From Bradyrhizobium jicamae (GTDB lineage Bacteria > Pseudomonadota > Alphaproteobacteria > Rhizobiales > Xanthobacteraceae): 37,251 nt of DNA. The translations under genes and the position numbers were made by a program. This document shows, piece by piece, positions 9,942 through 17,775 of this stretch. Within the stretch, counting starts at the first letter, position 1. The number at the start of each line of letters is the position of its first letter. The stretch covers positions 109,816 to 147,066 of the forward strand of contig NZ_LLXZ01000027.1 of the NCBI RefSeq assembly GCF_001440395.1. Direction: 5' to 3'. The notes below the pieces were generated by a model, which was not told the origin of the DNA, did no database searches, and worked only from the letters and a program-made list of their open reading frames with translations.

Positions 9942-10048
9942 GGCCGGGCGGCCTTTTCCAGGCCTCGCGCGCAGCAATATCCATCAAGGCCGCGTCGCAG
10001 AGTTCCTGTAACCTGCGGGACGTGGTTTTGTTCGGAAAGGCTTTGCTC

Positions 10049-11266
10049 ATGACCCGCCATTGGCTCGGCGCCGCGCTTCTCTCCTGTGCTCTCGCTGTTC
10101 TGCTGGGAGCCGTCGCGCAGGCTCAGACGCTCGTTCTCAAGGGAGGCCGCGTCTACGCCTCTCCGGATGCAACGCCGGTTTCCAACTCCGTTGTCGTGAC
10201 ATCGGCGGGCGTCATCACGGCCGTCGGACGCGTCGAGGAGGTGCAGATTCCACCTGATGCGCGCGTGATCGATTGCTCAGGCAAGACCATCGTCGCCGGC
10301 TTTTGGAACAGCCACGTCCATTTCACGGAAGCTGTGTGGAGGGACGCCGGTAACGCGCCGGCGGCACCCTTGACTGCGCATATGCAGGAGATGCTGACGC
10401 GGTGGGGCTTCACCACCGTGTGGAGTCTCGGCTCCAATCCCAGCGACTCGCTGGCGCTGCGCCGCCGCGTCAATTCGGATGAAATCCTGGGCCCCAATAT
10501 TTTCCTCGTCGGCAGCATTTTCCCCAAAGACGGCCGTCCTGCTTATCTGCCCGACGCGCAGATTCCCGAGGCTGCCACGCCGGAGCGGGCGACGGAGATG
10601 GCGCGGTACTACCTGCAGATCGGCCTGGACGGCATCAAGCTGTTCACCGGCTCCTACAAGGGGGAAGACAAGCCTGTCGTGAACATGGACGCGGCCGTTG
10701 CCAGGGCCGCAGTCGATATCGCGCACGCGCACGGGAGGCCGGTGTTCGCGCATCCCCAGAATACAGCGGGCATCGAGGCCGTGATCGCCGCAGGCGTCGA
10801 CGTGATGGCGCACACGGTCGCCAGGCAGCCGGGCTATCCTCCGGAGCAACTCGCGCGCTTCAAGCAGCAGGGGATTGCGCTGACTCCGACATTGTCCCTG
10901 TTTGCGAAGTTGCCCGTGCCGCCCGAGATCGCCGCGCGCATCGTCGACAACATTGTCGGCCAGCTCAAGAGCTTCTCTGAAAACGGCAGCACGGTTCTGT
11001 TCGGAACCGATGTCGGCTACATCCAGCTCTATGACACCACGCTCGAATACGAGCTGATGCGCCGCGCGCTGTCGGAACGCCAGATCCTGGCCTCGCTGAC
11101 CACGAATCCGGCGAGCTACTTCAAGGCCACGAAGAAGGGCCGGGTTGAGAAGGAGTTTGACGCCGACCTCGTGGTGCTCGACGGCGACCCGATCGCCGAT
11201 GTCACCAACCTCGCCAAGGTCGCGTACACGATCCGCGCGGGGAAGGTGATCTATCAGAAGCCGTGA
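10049..11266 (+). CDS. Secreted metal-dependent amidohydrolase
   Basis: This 405-residue protein has a signal peptide ending at AVAQAQ (about residue 26) and an amidohydrolase TIM-barrel. Likely metal ligands are His89 and His91 (NSHVHF), a candidate carbamylated Lys197 (DGIKLFTG), His235 (FAHPQN), His255 (MAHTVA) and Asp321 (FGTDVG). The C-terminal DADLVVLDGDPIADV completes the composite beta-sandwich typical of imidazolonepropionase-like and prolidase-like members. The reaction is hydrolysis of a C-N bond in a cyclic or peptide substrate; which one is unknown. ATG 10049 is preceded by GGAAAGG at the right spacing. It lies between the pseudouridine synthase and ATP12 genes on the same strand, with gaps large enough for separate promoters. 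Confidence 0.88.
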   Translation: MTRHWLGAALLSCALAVLLGAVAQAQTLVLKGGRVYASPDATPVSNSVVVTSAGVITAVGRVEEVQIPPDARVIDCSGKTIVAGFWNSHVHFTEAVWRDAGNAPAAPLTAHMQEMLTRWGFTTVWSLGSNPSDSLALRRRVNSDEILGPNIFLVGSIFPKDGRPAYLPDAQIPEAATPERATEMARYYLQIGLDGIKLFTGSYKGEDKPVVNMDAAVARAAVDIAHAHGRPVFAHPQNTAGIEAVIAAGVDVMAHTVARQPGYPPEQLARFKQQGIALTPTLSLFAKLPVPPEIAARIVDNIVGQLKSFSENGSTVLFGTDVGYIQLYDTTLEYELMRRALSERQILASLTTNPASYFKATKKGRVEKEFDADLVVLDGDPIADVTNLAKVAYTIRAGKVIYQKP

Positions 11267-11459
11267 AGCACCCTCGGTGGCAAACCTTGTGCGCCGGTAA
11301 AGGGAACCGGGCCCAGGCAGGCCAAAAACGGTCGCGTCTGCTCGTAAACCAACATCACAATTGATCGGCGCAACGGCCTCATCAGCTTTATTTGCATCGA
11401 CCGTTATCGTATTGTCAGAGCTGAATTATTACCCAACCTCGGCAAGCTGAAATCACGAC

Positions 11460-12233
11460 ATGCGTGAACTATTCGATGACGTCGCCGGACATTCGCCACT
11501 TGATCCGCAGGAGTCGGTGCGCCGCGCCACGCGCGCGCCCCGGCGCAAGCGGTTCTACAAGGAAGCCGGCACCGCCGAGACCGAGGGCGGGTTTGCCGTC
11601 ACGCTGGACGGCAAGCCGATCCGCACGCCTTCCGGCCGTCAGGTCGTTGCGCCCAATGGCGCCATCGCCGAACAGATCGCCGCCGAATGGAACGCGCAGG
11701 GCGAGACCATCGACCCGCTGACCATGCCGCTGACGCGCTTCGCCAACTCGGTCGGCGAGGTCGCCGACCGAGTCGATGCCGTGGCCGACGATGTCGCGAA
11801 ATATCTCGGCACGGATCTGCTGTTCTACCGCGCCGGCCACCCCGAGGCGCTGGTCGCCCGAGAAGCCGCGTATTGGGACCCGGTGCTGGCCTGGGCGGCC
11901 AATCGCCTTGGCGCGCATTTCATCCTGTCCGAGGGCATCGTGCATGTGACCCAGCCGGAGCAGGCGATCCAGGCGGCACGCGCGGTCTTTCCCAGCGATC
12001 CATGGTCGGTGGCGGCGCTGCATGTGGTGACGACGTTGACAGGCTCGGCGCTGCTGGCGTTGGCGCTACAGCGCGGGGCCATGGATTCTGACGAGGTCTG
12101 GGCGGCCGCCCATGTCGATGATGACTGGAACGTCGAGAAATGGGGCGTCGACGAAGAGGTCGCAGCCCGCCGCGCCGCCAGATTCATCGATTTCCGGGCC
12201 GCGGTGACCATTTTGGACGCCCTGAAGGCCTGA
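11460..12233 (+). CDS. ATP12-family chaperone for F1-ATPase assembly
   Basis: This 257-residue protein matches the ATP12 family: RFYKEAGTAETEGGFAVTLD then GKPIRTPSGR (about 30-60), AEWNAQGETIDPLTMPLTR (about 75-93), the tyrosine-bearing segment GTDLLFYRAGHPEALV, and the C-terminal DDDWNVEKWGVDEEV motif. In mitochondria ATP12 binds the alpha subunit of F1 during ATP synthase assembly, and alphaproteobacteria carry the ancestral gene. Length and motifs are normal. ATG 11460 has no strong ribosome site. A 193-base spacer without recognisable signals precedes it, and the flagellar FliK-like gene follows after 72 bases. Confidence 0.93.
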   Translation: MRELFDDVAGHSPLDPQESVRRATRAPRRKRFYKEAGTAETEGGFAVTLDGKPIRTPSGRQVVAPNGAIAEQIAAEWNAQGETIDPLTMPLTRFANSVGEVADRVDAVADDVAKYLGTDLLFYRAGHPEALVAREAAYWDPVLAWAANRLGAHFILSEGIVHVTQPEQAIQAARAVFPSDPWSVAALHVVTTLTGSALLALALQRGAMDSDEVWAAAHVDDDWNVEKWGVDEEVAARRAARFIDFRAAVTILDALKA

Positions 12234-12305
12234 GCGTCTGCCATCGGTTAAGCAGAGGTTTACGACGCCGGGGTAGCCTTGGCACCCTCGGCCGAGACCT
12301 CAACC

Positions 12306-13889
12306 ATGGCGATTTCGATCAATCCCGTTCTGCCGGTGCTATCAGCCCAAGAGGCTGGCGGCATTGCGCCCGAGCTCGTGCTGCAGCCGGGCAGTGTGGT
12401 CAACGCCCAGGTCCTGAAAGTGCTCTCCGCCGATCTGGTGCGGATTGCGATCGACAGCCTTTCGATCGACGTCGCCACGGAAATTCCGTTGCAGCAAGGG
12501 CAGAACCTGCAGCTTGCGGTGACGCAGAACAAGGATGGCGGCATCCGCCTGGCCATGGTCGGGCAGGGCGGTAACGCCGCCGACGCCGTCACCTTGTCGC
12601 CCGACGCGCTCGTCGATGCCGCCGTCAGTCGGCCGGCCATCGTGTCGAAGAACGTGCTGACGCCGGTGGAGCGCGCTGCCGTCTCCGCGGCGGCGCAGGC
12701 GGCGGTGACCGAACAGGACAGCCTGGCGCCATTGTTTGCCAATCTGGGTGCTGCGGTTTCCTCCAGCAATCTGCCGCCGAAATTGCGCGAGGCGATCGCG
12801 CAGGTGCTGGCGCAGCAGACCAGCCTTGATCAGAATCTCGACGGCGCCGACATCAAGTCCGCATTCCAGAAGTCCGGAATCTTCCTCGAGGCCTCGCTGG
12901 CGTCGGGCACGCTCCCGCAAGGCGGCGTGCCCGATCTCAAGGCCGCGCTGATTGTGCTGCGCCAGACGCTGCAGGCGGCGCTCGGGATCAATTCGACCGC
13001 CACGCCGCCGGCGACATCGGCCGCGCCACAACCCGCCGCGGCTTCCACCGCGAGCCCCGCGCCGGTCTCGCTGCCCAATGTCGATGTGCAGGAACTCCTG
13101 CTGCCGCAGGCGCGATTGGTGGCCGAGAGTTTCACGCCGGCCGCCCAGGCCGGCCAAACTCCACTGGCACTGAAGCTTGGTGCAGGACCTTCAGCCGGCG
13201 CAACGCTGAACCTGCTGCAGGAAGCGCTGCAGCAACTCGGCGTCCCCGCGCGGGTCGCGGCTGCAGCCATGTCGAAAGACGGCAGGGGCGGCGACGTCAC
13301 GTTCCAAACCAACACCCCGCCGCCGCCGATCCGCGGCGCGCCGCCGGCGGCACAACCCATTGCGTCCCCCACCATCGCGCCGCATGCGCCGCTCGAGGCA
13401 ACCGCGCATCATCTGCTCGACGACACCGATGCCGCCATTGCACGGCAGACGCTGCTGCAGGTGGCTTCCTTGCCCGACCGCATCGACAATGCCGCGCCGA
13501 AGATCGACACCACGCTGCCGCGCTGGCACTTCGAAATTCCCTTCGTGACGCCGCAGGGCACGGCGATGGCGCAGTTCGAGGTTTCCCGCGATGGCGCTAA
13601 CGAGGGCGTCGAGGCGGCCAAGCGGGTGTGGCGCGCGCGGTTTTCGCTCGACGTCGAGCCGGCCGGCCCGGTTCACGCGCTGATATCGCTCACAGGCGAC
13701 AAGACCTCGGTGCGGATCTGGGCGGAACGACCGGCGACCGCAGAGCAACTGCGCGCCGGAATGCCGCAACTGAGCGAGGCGCTCAGCCGCGCCGAGCTGC
13801 AGCCCGGCGATATCGTAATCCGCGACGGCGCCCCGCCGCAGGCCGCGCCCGCCGCCCGCGCCGGCCACTTCCTGGACCGCGCGCTATGA
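12306..13889 (+). CDS. FliK-like flagellar hook-length control protein
   Basis: This 527-residue protein has a long, low-complexity Ala/Pro/Gln-rich N-terminal and central region (residues about 1-400, including [20 protein letters not shown]) and a compact C-terminal domain from about 405. That domain contains [20 protein letters not shown] and [19 protein letters not shown], then [17 protein letters not shown], which fits the hook-length-control (Flg_hook) domain. FliK proteins act as a molecular ruler and switch the flagellar export gate from hook to filament substrates. ATG 12306 was taken; an in-frame alternative start lies nine codons upstream. The stop overlaps the next gene by four bases, and that gene encodes an FlhB-tail protein, the expected partner of FliK. 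Confidence 0.85.
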   Translation: MAISINPVLPVLSAQEAGGIAPELVLQPGSVVNAQVLKVLSADLVRIAIDSLSIDVATEIPLQQGQNLQLAVTQNKDGGIRLAMVGQGGNAADAVTLSPDALVDAAVSRPAIVSKNVLTPVERAAVSAAAQAAVTEQDSLAPLFANLGAAVSSSNLPPKLREAIAQVLAQQTSLDQNLDGADIKSAFQKSGIFLEASLASGTLPQGGVPDLKAALIVLRQTLQAALGINSTATPPATSAAPQPAAASTASPAPVSLPNVDVQELLLPQARLVAESFTPAAQAGQTPLALKLGAGPSAGATLNLLQEALQQLGVPARVAAAAMSKDGRGGDVTFQTNTPPPPIRGAPPAAQPIASPTIAPHAPLEATAHHLLDDTDAAIARQTLLQVASLPDRIDNAAPKIDTTLPRWHFEIPFVTPQGTAMAQFEVSRDGANEGVEAAKRVWRARFSLDVEPAGPVHALISLTGDKTSVRIWAERPATAEQLRAGMPQLSEALSRAELQPGDIVIRDGAPPQAAPAARAGHFLDRAL

Positions 13890-14152
13890 GCGTCGACACC
13901 AGGAACAAGCTTGCGGTCGCGCTGCATTATGACAAGACCGGCGCGCCGCGCGTCGTCGCCAAGGGCAAGGGCACCATCGGCGCGAGGATCGTCGAACTCG
14001 CCAAAGAGCATGACATCCCGATCGAGGAGAACGAGGTGCTGGCGGGCGCCTTGTCCCACGTCGAAATCGGCGACGAGATTCCGCCGGAGCTCTACAAGGC
14101 CGTCGCCGAAGTGCTGATCTTCGTGCTGCGGCTGTCGGGGCGGATTCGCTAG
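13886..14152 (+). CDS. FlhB C-terminal-domain-like export-switch protein
   Basis: This 88-residue protein resembles the cytoplasmic tail of FlhB/YscU without the membrane part: [59 protein letters not shown] and [12 protein letters not shown]. In full-length FlhB an autocleaving NPTH motif precedes this region; NPTH is absent here and the chain starts just after that position. Such free-standing tails are known (for example B. subtilis YlqH and FlhX proteins) and may replace or modulate the switch domain. The four-base ATGA overlap with the FliK-like gene indicates translational coupling and a joint role in export specificity. No other flagellar genes are in the window. Confidence 0.88.
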   Translation: MSVDTRNKLAVALHYDKTGAPRVVAKGKGTIGARIVELAKEHDIPIEENEVLAGALSHVEIGDEIPPELYKAVAEVLIFVLRLSGRIR

Positions 14153-14236
14153 AGCGTGCATTCATAAAAGCGACGTTGGCTTCTGAGGGCCGAGCGGAAA
14201 CCTCCTGATCGGTTAAAGCGCTGCTGCTGGAGATCC

Positions 14237-14707
14237 TTAGCGGACGGCGCGGCGCGCTTTCACGGCAAAGGCTGCGATGCTTGCTGCCCAAGTGAGCGCA
14301 AATACGAGCAGCACCCATTTAAAGTCCGAATTGATCATAAAGTTGGTGGCGGCCATCCATCCTATCGAGACCAAACCTGCAACGATGGAGCCAACCACCG
14401 CCCAGGGGCATCGTTGCCGAAATGCCGTCGCGGCCAAAGTTAACGCGAGCACGCCGGTTGCCGTTACATAGCCGCCCATCACATTAAACACGTGATTAAG
14501 CCACGCGGCCAACCTTGGACCGATCGACCCGAGCTCGGCAGGCGTAAGATCCATGTATCGAATGTCCTCCGGCAAAAGCGCAGGCCGGATGAACAGAAAG
14601 TAGCAGCCCACACATATCAGAAAGATTCCCGAAATCGCCAAGAGTAGTGCGGAAGCAGACCAGCCGAAATCCTTGCTACGCATCGGCCTCACCATCAGCT
14701 CGGCCAT
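14237..14707 (-). CDS. Hypothetical membrane protein, four predicted transmembrane segments
   Basis: This 156-residue protein has hydrophobic segments around residues 17-40, 75-98, 108-126 and 132-148, with few charged residues between them. No catalytic or binding motif is recognised. The longest frame starts at a TTG (14719); the ATG at 14707 is preferred, and in-frame ATGs at 14695 and 14683 are also possible. It is divergent from the small envelope-protein cluster starting at 14922. The shared 214-base spacer holds two FixK/FNR-type boxes; the one at 14795-14808 is placed so that it could activate this gene, which would link it to low oxygen. Confidence 0.65.
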   Translation of the reverse strand: MAELMVRPMRSKDFGWSASALLLAISGIFLICVGCYFLFIRPALLPEDIRYMDLTPAELGSIGPRLAAWLNHVFNVMGGYVTATGVLALTLAATAFRQRCPWAVVGSIVAGLVSIGWMAATNFMINSDFKWVLLVFALTWAASIAAFAVKARRAVR

Positions 14708-14794
14708 GACCGGGCTCAACCGGTGTCATGGCCCGCCAGTATGTACTGTGCCAAGAGGATCCCAGCTAAGCTTGCCGATCCCGCGGAAATCGCC

Positions 14795-14808
14795 TTGATG
14801 CAGATCAA
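14795..14808. promoter_or_regulatory. FixK/FNR-type box 1
   Basis: The sequence TTGATGCAGATCAA is an exact TTGAT-N4-ATCAA palindrome, the consensus of FixK2/FNR regulators. Its centre (14801.5) is about 95 bases upstream of the minus-strand gene at 14707 and about 120 bases upstream of the plus-strand gene at 14922. It may serve the minus-strand gene or act as a distal second site. Confidence 0.75.
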
Positions 14809-14849
14809 ACTGCTTCGCAACCATCAACGTTTTCCGCGCTTGATCAAAA

Positions 14850-14863
14850 TTGATCTCAATCAA
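14850..14863 (+). promoter_or_regulatory. FixK/FNR-type box 2, in class II position for the gene at 14922
   Basis: TTGATCTCAATCAA is a second exact TTGAT-N4-ATCAA palindrome. If centred at -41.5 as in class II FNR/FixK promoters, transcription would start near 14898, nine bases before the ribosome site AGGAGGAGG (14907-14915). A possible -10 element GAGAAT lies at 14885-14890. The geometry fits a low-oxygen-activated promoter. Confidence 0.75.
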
Positions 14864-14921
14864 AGCGCTGCCTCTCTTCTGTGAGAGAATCTTCTGGCGA
14901 TAGATTAGGAGGAGGTTGAAC

Positions 14922-15218
14922 ATGACCAAGCTTCCCTATCTTCGAACCATGTTCGCCACGTGTATGTTGTTTCAGGTAATCTACGCCCTCTGCGTAGTCC
15001 TTTGGCTGGCCTTTCCAGACCTCAAGGGGCATGCACTCCTGCTGGCGGTCTTTCCAAATTTCAAGCTGCTCACCGTTGGCAGCTTTATCTACGGCTTTAT
15101 TGCCAGCATGGTCTACGGCTGGATCGCGGCGATCATTTTCGTGTTCTTCTTTAATCTCTGGCCGCAGTTGACCTCTGCCATTGTCGGGCGGCGAGCTGCG
15201 CGCGTTAGCCAACCGTAA
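14922..15218 (+). CDS. Small membrane protein, DUF5676-like
   Basis: This 98-residue protein has two long hydrophobic segments (about 12-35 and 52-80). The second, SFIYGFIASMVYGWIAAIIF followed by VFFFNLWP, resembles the GxxxGFxxGxxxxWLYNLF pattern of DUF5676 membrane proteins. No enzymatic residues are seen. ATG 14922 is preceded by a strong AGGAGGAGG at seven bases. It is the first gene behind FixK/FNR box 2 and is followed after 16 bases by the His-rich small protein, so it leads a likely three-gene transcript of envelope proteins. The function is unknown. Confidence 0.8.
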   Translation: MTKLPYLRTMFATCMLFQVIYALCVVLWLAFPDLKGHALLLAVFPNFKLLTVGSFIYGFIASMVYGWIAAIIFVFFFNLWPQLTSAIVGRRAARVSQP

Positions 15219-15234
15219 CTTGAGGAGGTGAGAA

Positions 15235-15489
15235 ATGGCCGTCCTTAGCTTCTTGGCGACAGTAGGTGTGATGTCTTGCTTTGCTCTCCCTGCGATGGCT
15301 CAGGCCGTCTCGGGTGAGGGGAAGGGTGGCAGCTATCACTACTCTGGCGGGCCAAAATCGGAGGTCCCGTATCACGCCGGTGAGAAAAAAACCGTTGGTC
15401 AAAAGAAAGCCAGCTCGGGCGGGAGCCACCATTATTATGGTGGTCCCAAATCCGAAGTGCCCCATCACATAGGGCCCAAGAAGGATTGA
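15235..15489 (+). CDS. Small secreted His-rich protein with two 19-residue repeats
   Basis: This 84-residue protein has a signal peptide (about 1-24, ending ALPAMAQA). The mature part is almost entirely two copies of a 19-residue unit, GGSYHYSGGPKSEVPYHAG (31-49) and GGSHHYYGGPKSEVPHHIG (62-80), separated by a lysine-rich linker. Fifteen of 19 residues match between copies, yet 12 of those 15 residues use different codons, so the repeated peptide looks maintained by selection. The paired His/Tyr residues suggest metal or surface binding, but this is inference. A strong GAGGAGG precedes ATG 15235. It lies between the DUF5676-like and EF-hand genes and is probably co-transcribed with them. No known family is recognised. 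Confidence 0.82.
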   Translation: MAVLSFLATVGVMSCFALPAMAQAVSGEGKGGSYHYSGGPKSEVPYHAGEKKTVGQKKASSGGSHHYYGGPKSEVPHHIGPKKD

Positions 15490-15502
15490 TTGGGACGCTC
15501 CA

Positions 15503-15531
15503 CCGCCTCGCAACCGCTTTCAGTGAGGCGG
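15503..15531. terminator. Hairpin between the His-rich and EF-hand genes
   Basis: CCGCCTC (15503-15509) pairs perfectly with GAGGCGG (15525-15531). No T-run follows. It could attenuate transcription or stabilise the upstream message. Confidence 0.35.
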
Positions 15532-15631
15532 AGGCCGAACCATCTCACGGGACTATGACGGAACGTAGCTCGAAGACCTGCATTCACCGTCGCCGAGGCA
15601 ATCCGCTTTGGCACCAAACGAGGAAACACCC

Positions 15632-16084
15632 ATGAGGAAAACCGTTCGCGTCGTGGGAGTTACGATATCTGCTCTCGTGCTGGCATATGGCGCCGTCGGT
15701 GCGATGGCACAGCCCCAGCCAGGCCAACAGGCTCAATCCCATAGCATGGAACAGGAAGAAGTCGGTACGACGGGGCAAGCTGGTATGGGGCAAGGCGGTA
15801 TGATGTGTGGAGGCATGATGGGTCGCGGCATGATGGGCCGTGGAATGATGGGCGGCGGCATGGGTGGCAGCATGATGGGTGGCCACATGGGGTCTCCGAT
15901 GATGTTCCGCATGATGTTCGCTCTGATGGACGATGGCGACGGGCAAATCTCATTGCAGGAGTTTCAGGCGGCCCACGAGAGAATTTTCAAAGCGATGGAC
16001 AGCAACAAGGACGGCCAAGTGACGCTGGAGGAGATGCAAGCCTTCATGCACGGGCGATCCAGGACATCAGCTTCGCACCAGTAG
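15632..16084 (+). CDS. Secreted Met-rich EF-hand protein
   Basis: This 150-residue protein has a signal peptide (about 1-27, ending GAMAQ), a Met/Gly-rich segment (52-95) and a C-terminal EF-hand pair. The segment holds 17 methionines, mostly as MM pairs in GGMM, RGMM and GGSMM units, plus one Cys (59) and one His (85). The second EF loop is canonical (Asp123, Asn125, Asp127, Gly128, Glu134). The first has Met99 in place of the first Asp and so is degenerate. Met-rich segments in periplasmic proteins commonly bind Cu(I), and EF-hands bind calcium; a periplasmic metal role is therefore plausible but not shown. GAGGA precedes ATG 15632. It is the last gene of the FixK-box-linked cluster. Confidence 0.88.
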   Translation: MRKTVRVVGVTISALVLAYGAVGAMAQPQPGQQAQSHSMEQEEVGTTGQAGMGQGGMMCGGMMGRGMMGRGMMGGGMGGSMMGGHMGSPMMFRMMFALMDDGDGQISLQEFQAAHERIFKAMDSNKDGQVTLEEMQAFMHGRSRTSASHQ

Positions 16085-16337
16085 TGCTGGCTCGGGACGT
16101 GGATGCTGTACCTCCGGCGACGTAAGGTGCGCCGCAAATATCTACCTCTGGTCTGAATGGACCATGTCGCCTTCTGGCCCCTCGGCGACCTGCGGCGATG
16201 TCCGCTTTTGTGCTGCTGTTGAGCGATGAGCCGACATCAGGCAAGTACTCGCGCTGGATCGGTTCCTGCTATTGTCATAGTTTCTCCACGATGCGGTCAG
16301 CATCGTTTCCGCACCGCTTCATCATTCGGATGTTCCC
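16085..16337. other. Non-coding spacer before the class D beta-lactamase gene
   Basis: No credible gene is seen. It holds short dyads (TGGTC/GACCA near 16157-16172; TCGCC/GGCGA near 16169-16196) and a phrase around 16198 (GATGTCCGCTTTTGTG) of the type that recurs in intergenic repeats of this bacterial group. It is possibly a decayed repeat fragment. Confidence 0.3.
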
Positions 16338-17150
16338 GTGATCAATCGCCGCCATGCGCTCGGGCTTCTTGCCGCGACCACGTTGCTTCCCGCCCGCGCC
16401 CTTGCCAATGTTTCGTATCAGCGCAGCGAGTTTCGCGACGACCTCTCCAAGCGCTTTTTCGATCTCGGCACCGTCGGCACCTTCGTCGCCTACAAGGTCG
16501 ATGATTACCTGATAATCGCCAGCGACAAGGTGCGCTCGGGCGAGGGCAGGCTGCCGGCTTCGACCTTCAAGATTCCGAATTCGCTGATTGCGCTCGATAC
16601 CGACGTGGTCGAGGACCCCGACAAGGACGTGTTCAAGTGGGACGGCGTGACGCGCAGCATCGAGGCCTGGAACAAGGACCACACGCTGCGTTCGGCGATC
16701 GCGGTCTCCGCGGTGCCGGTCTATCAGGAGATCGCCCGGCGCATCGGGCCCGAGCGCATGCAGAAATATCTCGACCTGCTCGAGTACGGCAACCACGACA
16801 TCGGCGGCGGCATCGACCAGTTCTGGCTGAGCGGGAAACTGCGCATCGATCCGATCCAGCAGATCGATTTCGTCGATCGGCTGCGGCGCGGCGTGCTGCC
16901 GGTCGGCAAGCGCAGCCAGGAATTGACGCGCGACATCCTCCCCGTGACCAAGGTCGGCGACGCCACCATCCGCGCCAAGAGCGGACTGCTCGGCGCCGAT
17001 CAGGGTTCACTGGGCTGGATGGTCGGCTGGGCCGAGAAGGGCAGCCAGCAGACCGTGTTCGCGATGAACATGGACTGCAAGGAGCAGAGCCACATCGCTG
17101 CGCGCATGACGGTCGTGCAGCAATGCCTCGCCGATATCGTCGCGATCTAA
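16338..17150 (+). CDS. Class D (OXA-type) beta-lactamase
   Basis: This 270-residue protein carries all the class D signatures: the active-site Ser75-Thr-Phe-Lys78 (STFKIP), Ser124-Ala-Val126, the Tyr150-Gly-Asn152 (YGN) motif, Trp163 in DQFWL and Lys214-Ser-Gly216 before GWMVGW. These enzymes acylate on serine and hydrolyse beta-lactams with help from a carboxylated lysine. The N-terminus MINRRHALGLLAATTLLPAR is a secretion signal with a twin-arginine-like start. Length is normal for the class. There is no integron, insertion sequence or resistance cassette nearby, so it looks like a resident chromosomal gene rather than an acquired one. It ends seven bases from the convergent small secreted protein gene. 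Confidence 0.92.
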   Translation: MINRRHALGLLAATTLLPARALANVSYQRSEFRDDLSKRFFDLGTVGTFVAYKVDDYLIIASDKVRSGEGRLPASTFKIPNSLIALDTDVVEDPDKDVFKWDGVTRSIEAWNKDHTLRSAIAVSAVPVYQEIARRIGPERMQKYLDLLEYGNHDIGGGIDQFWLSGKLRIDPIQQIDFVDRLRRGVLPVGKRSQELTRDILPVTKVGDATIRAKSGLLGADQGSLGWMVGWAEKGSQQTVFAMNMDCKEQSHIAARMTVVQQCLADIVAI

Positions 17151-17157
17151 TTCGCGG

Positions 17158-17646
17158 CTAACGCCGGTTCAGCGACAGCGAGACCGACGTGATGTTGGTA
17201 CCCTGAGGCTGGATCGACACCGTCTGCCGGCCGCCACGCGTCGTCAACGACAGGTTGGCCGAGAAGCTGTCGCCTCTTGCTGCAGCCTCGACGTGATCGC
17301 CGGCCGCGCGTCCGGAAAGGGTGCCGGATGCGTTGCGGCTTGCTTCAGTCCATGAACCCCTGATCGCGCCGCCGCGGTATTCGACCTCGCTTGCGAGATC
17401 GAACTTATAGCTCGCGCTGGCGCAGGTCAGATTGAGCCGAAGCTGCTCGCCGCTGCCGGCGACATCATACGCCGCCCGGCATCGCAATTGCTCCTGCTGT
17501 CCGTCGGTGGTGCTGACCACGCCGCCGCCGGACCATGTGCCGGCCATGGTGACGAAGGGCGAGGCAGGTGCCGCGAGTGCCGCGCCGACGGGCAGGCAAA
17601 GCACCGCAAAAAGCAGTGCCGATCGAGTGAGATTGGGTGCAGACAT
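17158..17646 (-). CDS. Hypothetical secreted beta-rich protein
   Basis: This 162-residue protein has a signal peptide (MSAPNLTRSALLFAVLCLPV, cleaved near ALA). The mature part is beta-rich and opens with FVTMAGTWSGGGVVSTTDG, then has two cysteines in LRCRAAYDV and LNLTCASAS that could form a disulphide. The GTWSGGG opening recalls small lipocalin-like periplasmic proteins, but no family is assigned. ATG 17644-17646 is preceded by GGAG; the longer frame to 17691 lacks a ribosome site and has no signal peptide. It lies between two serine-active beta-lactam-fold genes, convergent with the first and divergent from the second. Confidence 0.8.
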   Translation of the reverse strand: MSAPNLTRSALLFAVLCLPVGAALAAPASPFVTMAGTWSGGGVVSTTDGQQEQLRCRAAYDVAGSGEQLRLNLTCASASYKFDLASEVEYRGGAIRGSWTEASRNASGTLSGRAAGDHVEAAARGDSFSANLSLTTRGGRQTVSIQPQGTNITSVSLSLNRR

Positions 17647-17775
17647 CGTGATCGTCTCCAATTCGGGTCTGGCGATCAACGCCCAGGCCACAGGCAGGTT
17701 CGGCCGACCACGCAGACTTTACTGGTAGGTAGGAGAGGGGCTGGACTAGCATGGGCCGCCGCAATGGGGCTTTAT

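Noticed and set aside
9942..9957. Short GGCC-GGGC-GGCC-TTTT element after the pseudouridine synthase gene
   Set aside because: A four-base stem is too weak to call a terminator on its own.
8766..9977. A 403-codon minus-strand frame opposite the pseudouridine synthase
   Set aside because: Arg/Ala-rich shadow frame with no motif; the plus strand carries clear catalytic residues.
14840..14854. A possible third FixK half-site pair overlapping box 2
   Set aside because: TTGATCAAAATTGAT does not have the ATCAA right half at the required four-base spacing.
14726..14929. A 67-codon minus-strand frame in the FixK-box spacer
   Set aside because: It covers both regulatory boxes and the ribosome site of the next gene and has no own ribosome site.
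15782..15919. Tandem repeats in DNA suggesting a CRISPR-like or satellite array
   Set aside because: The repetition comes from the Met/Gly-rich codons of the EF-hand protein; there are no regular spacers.
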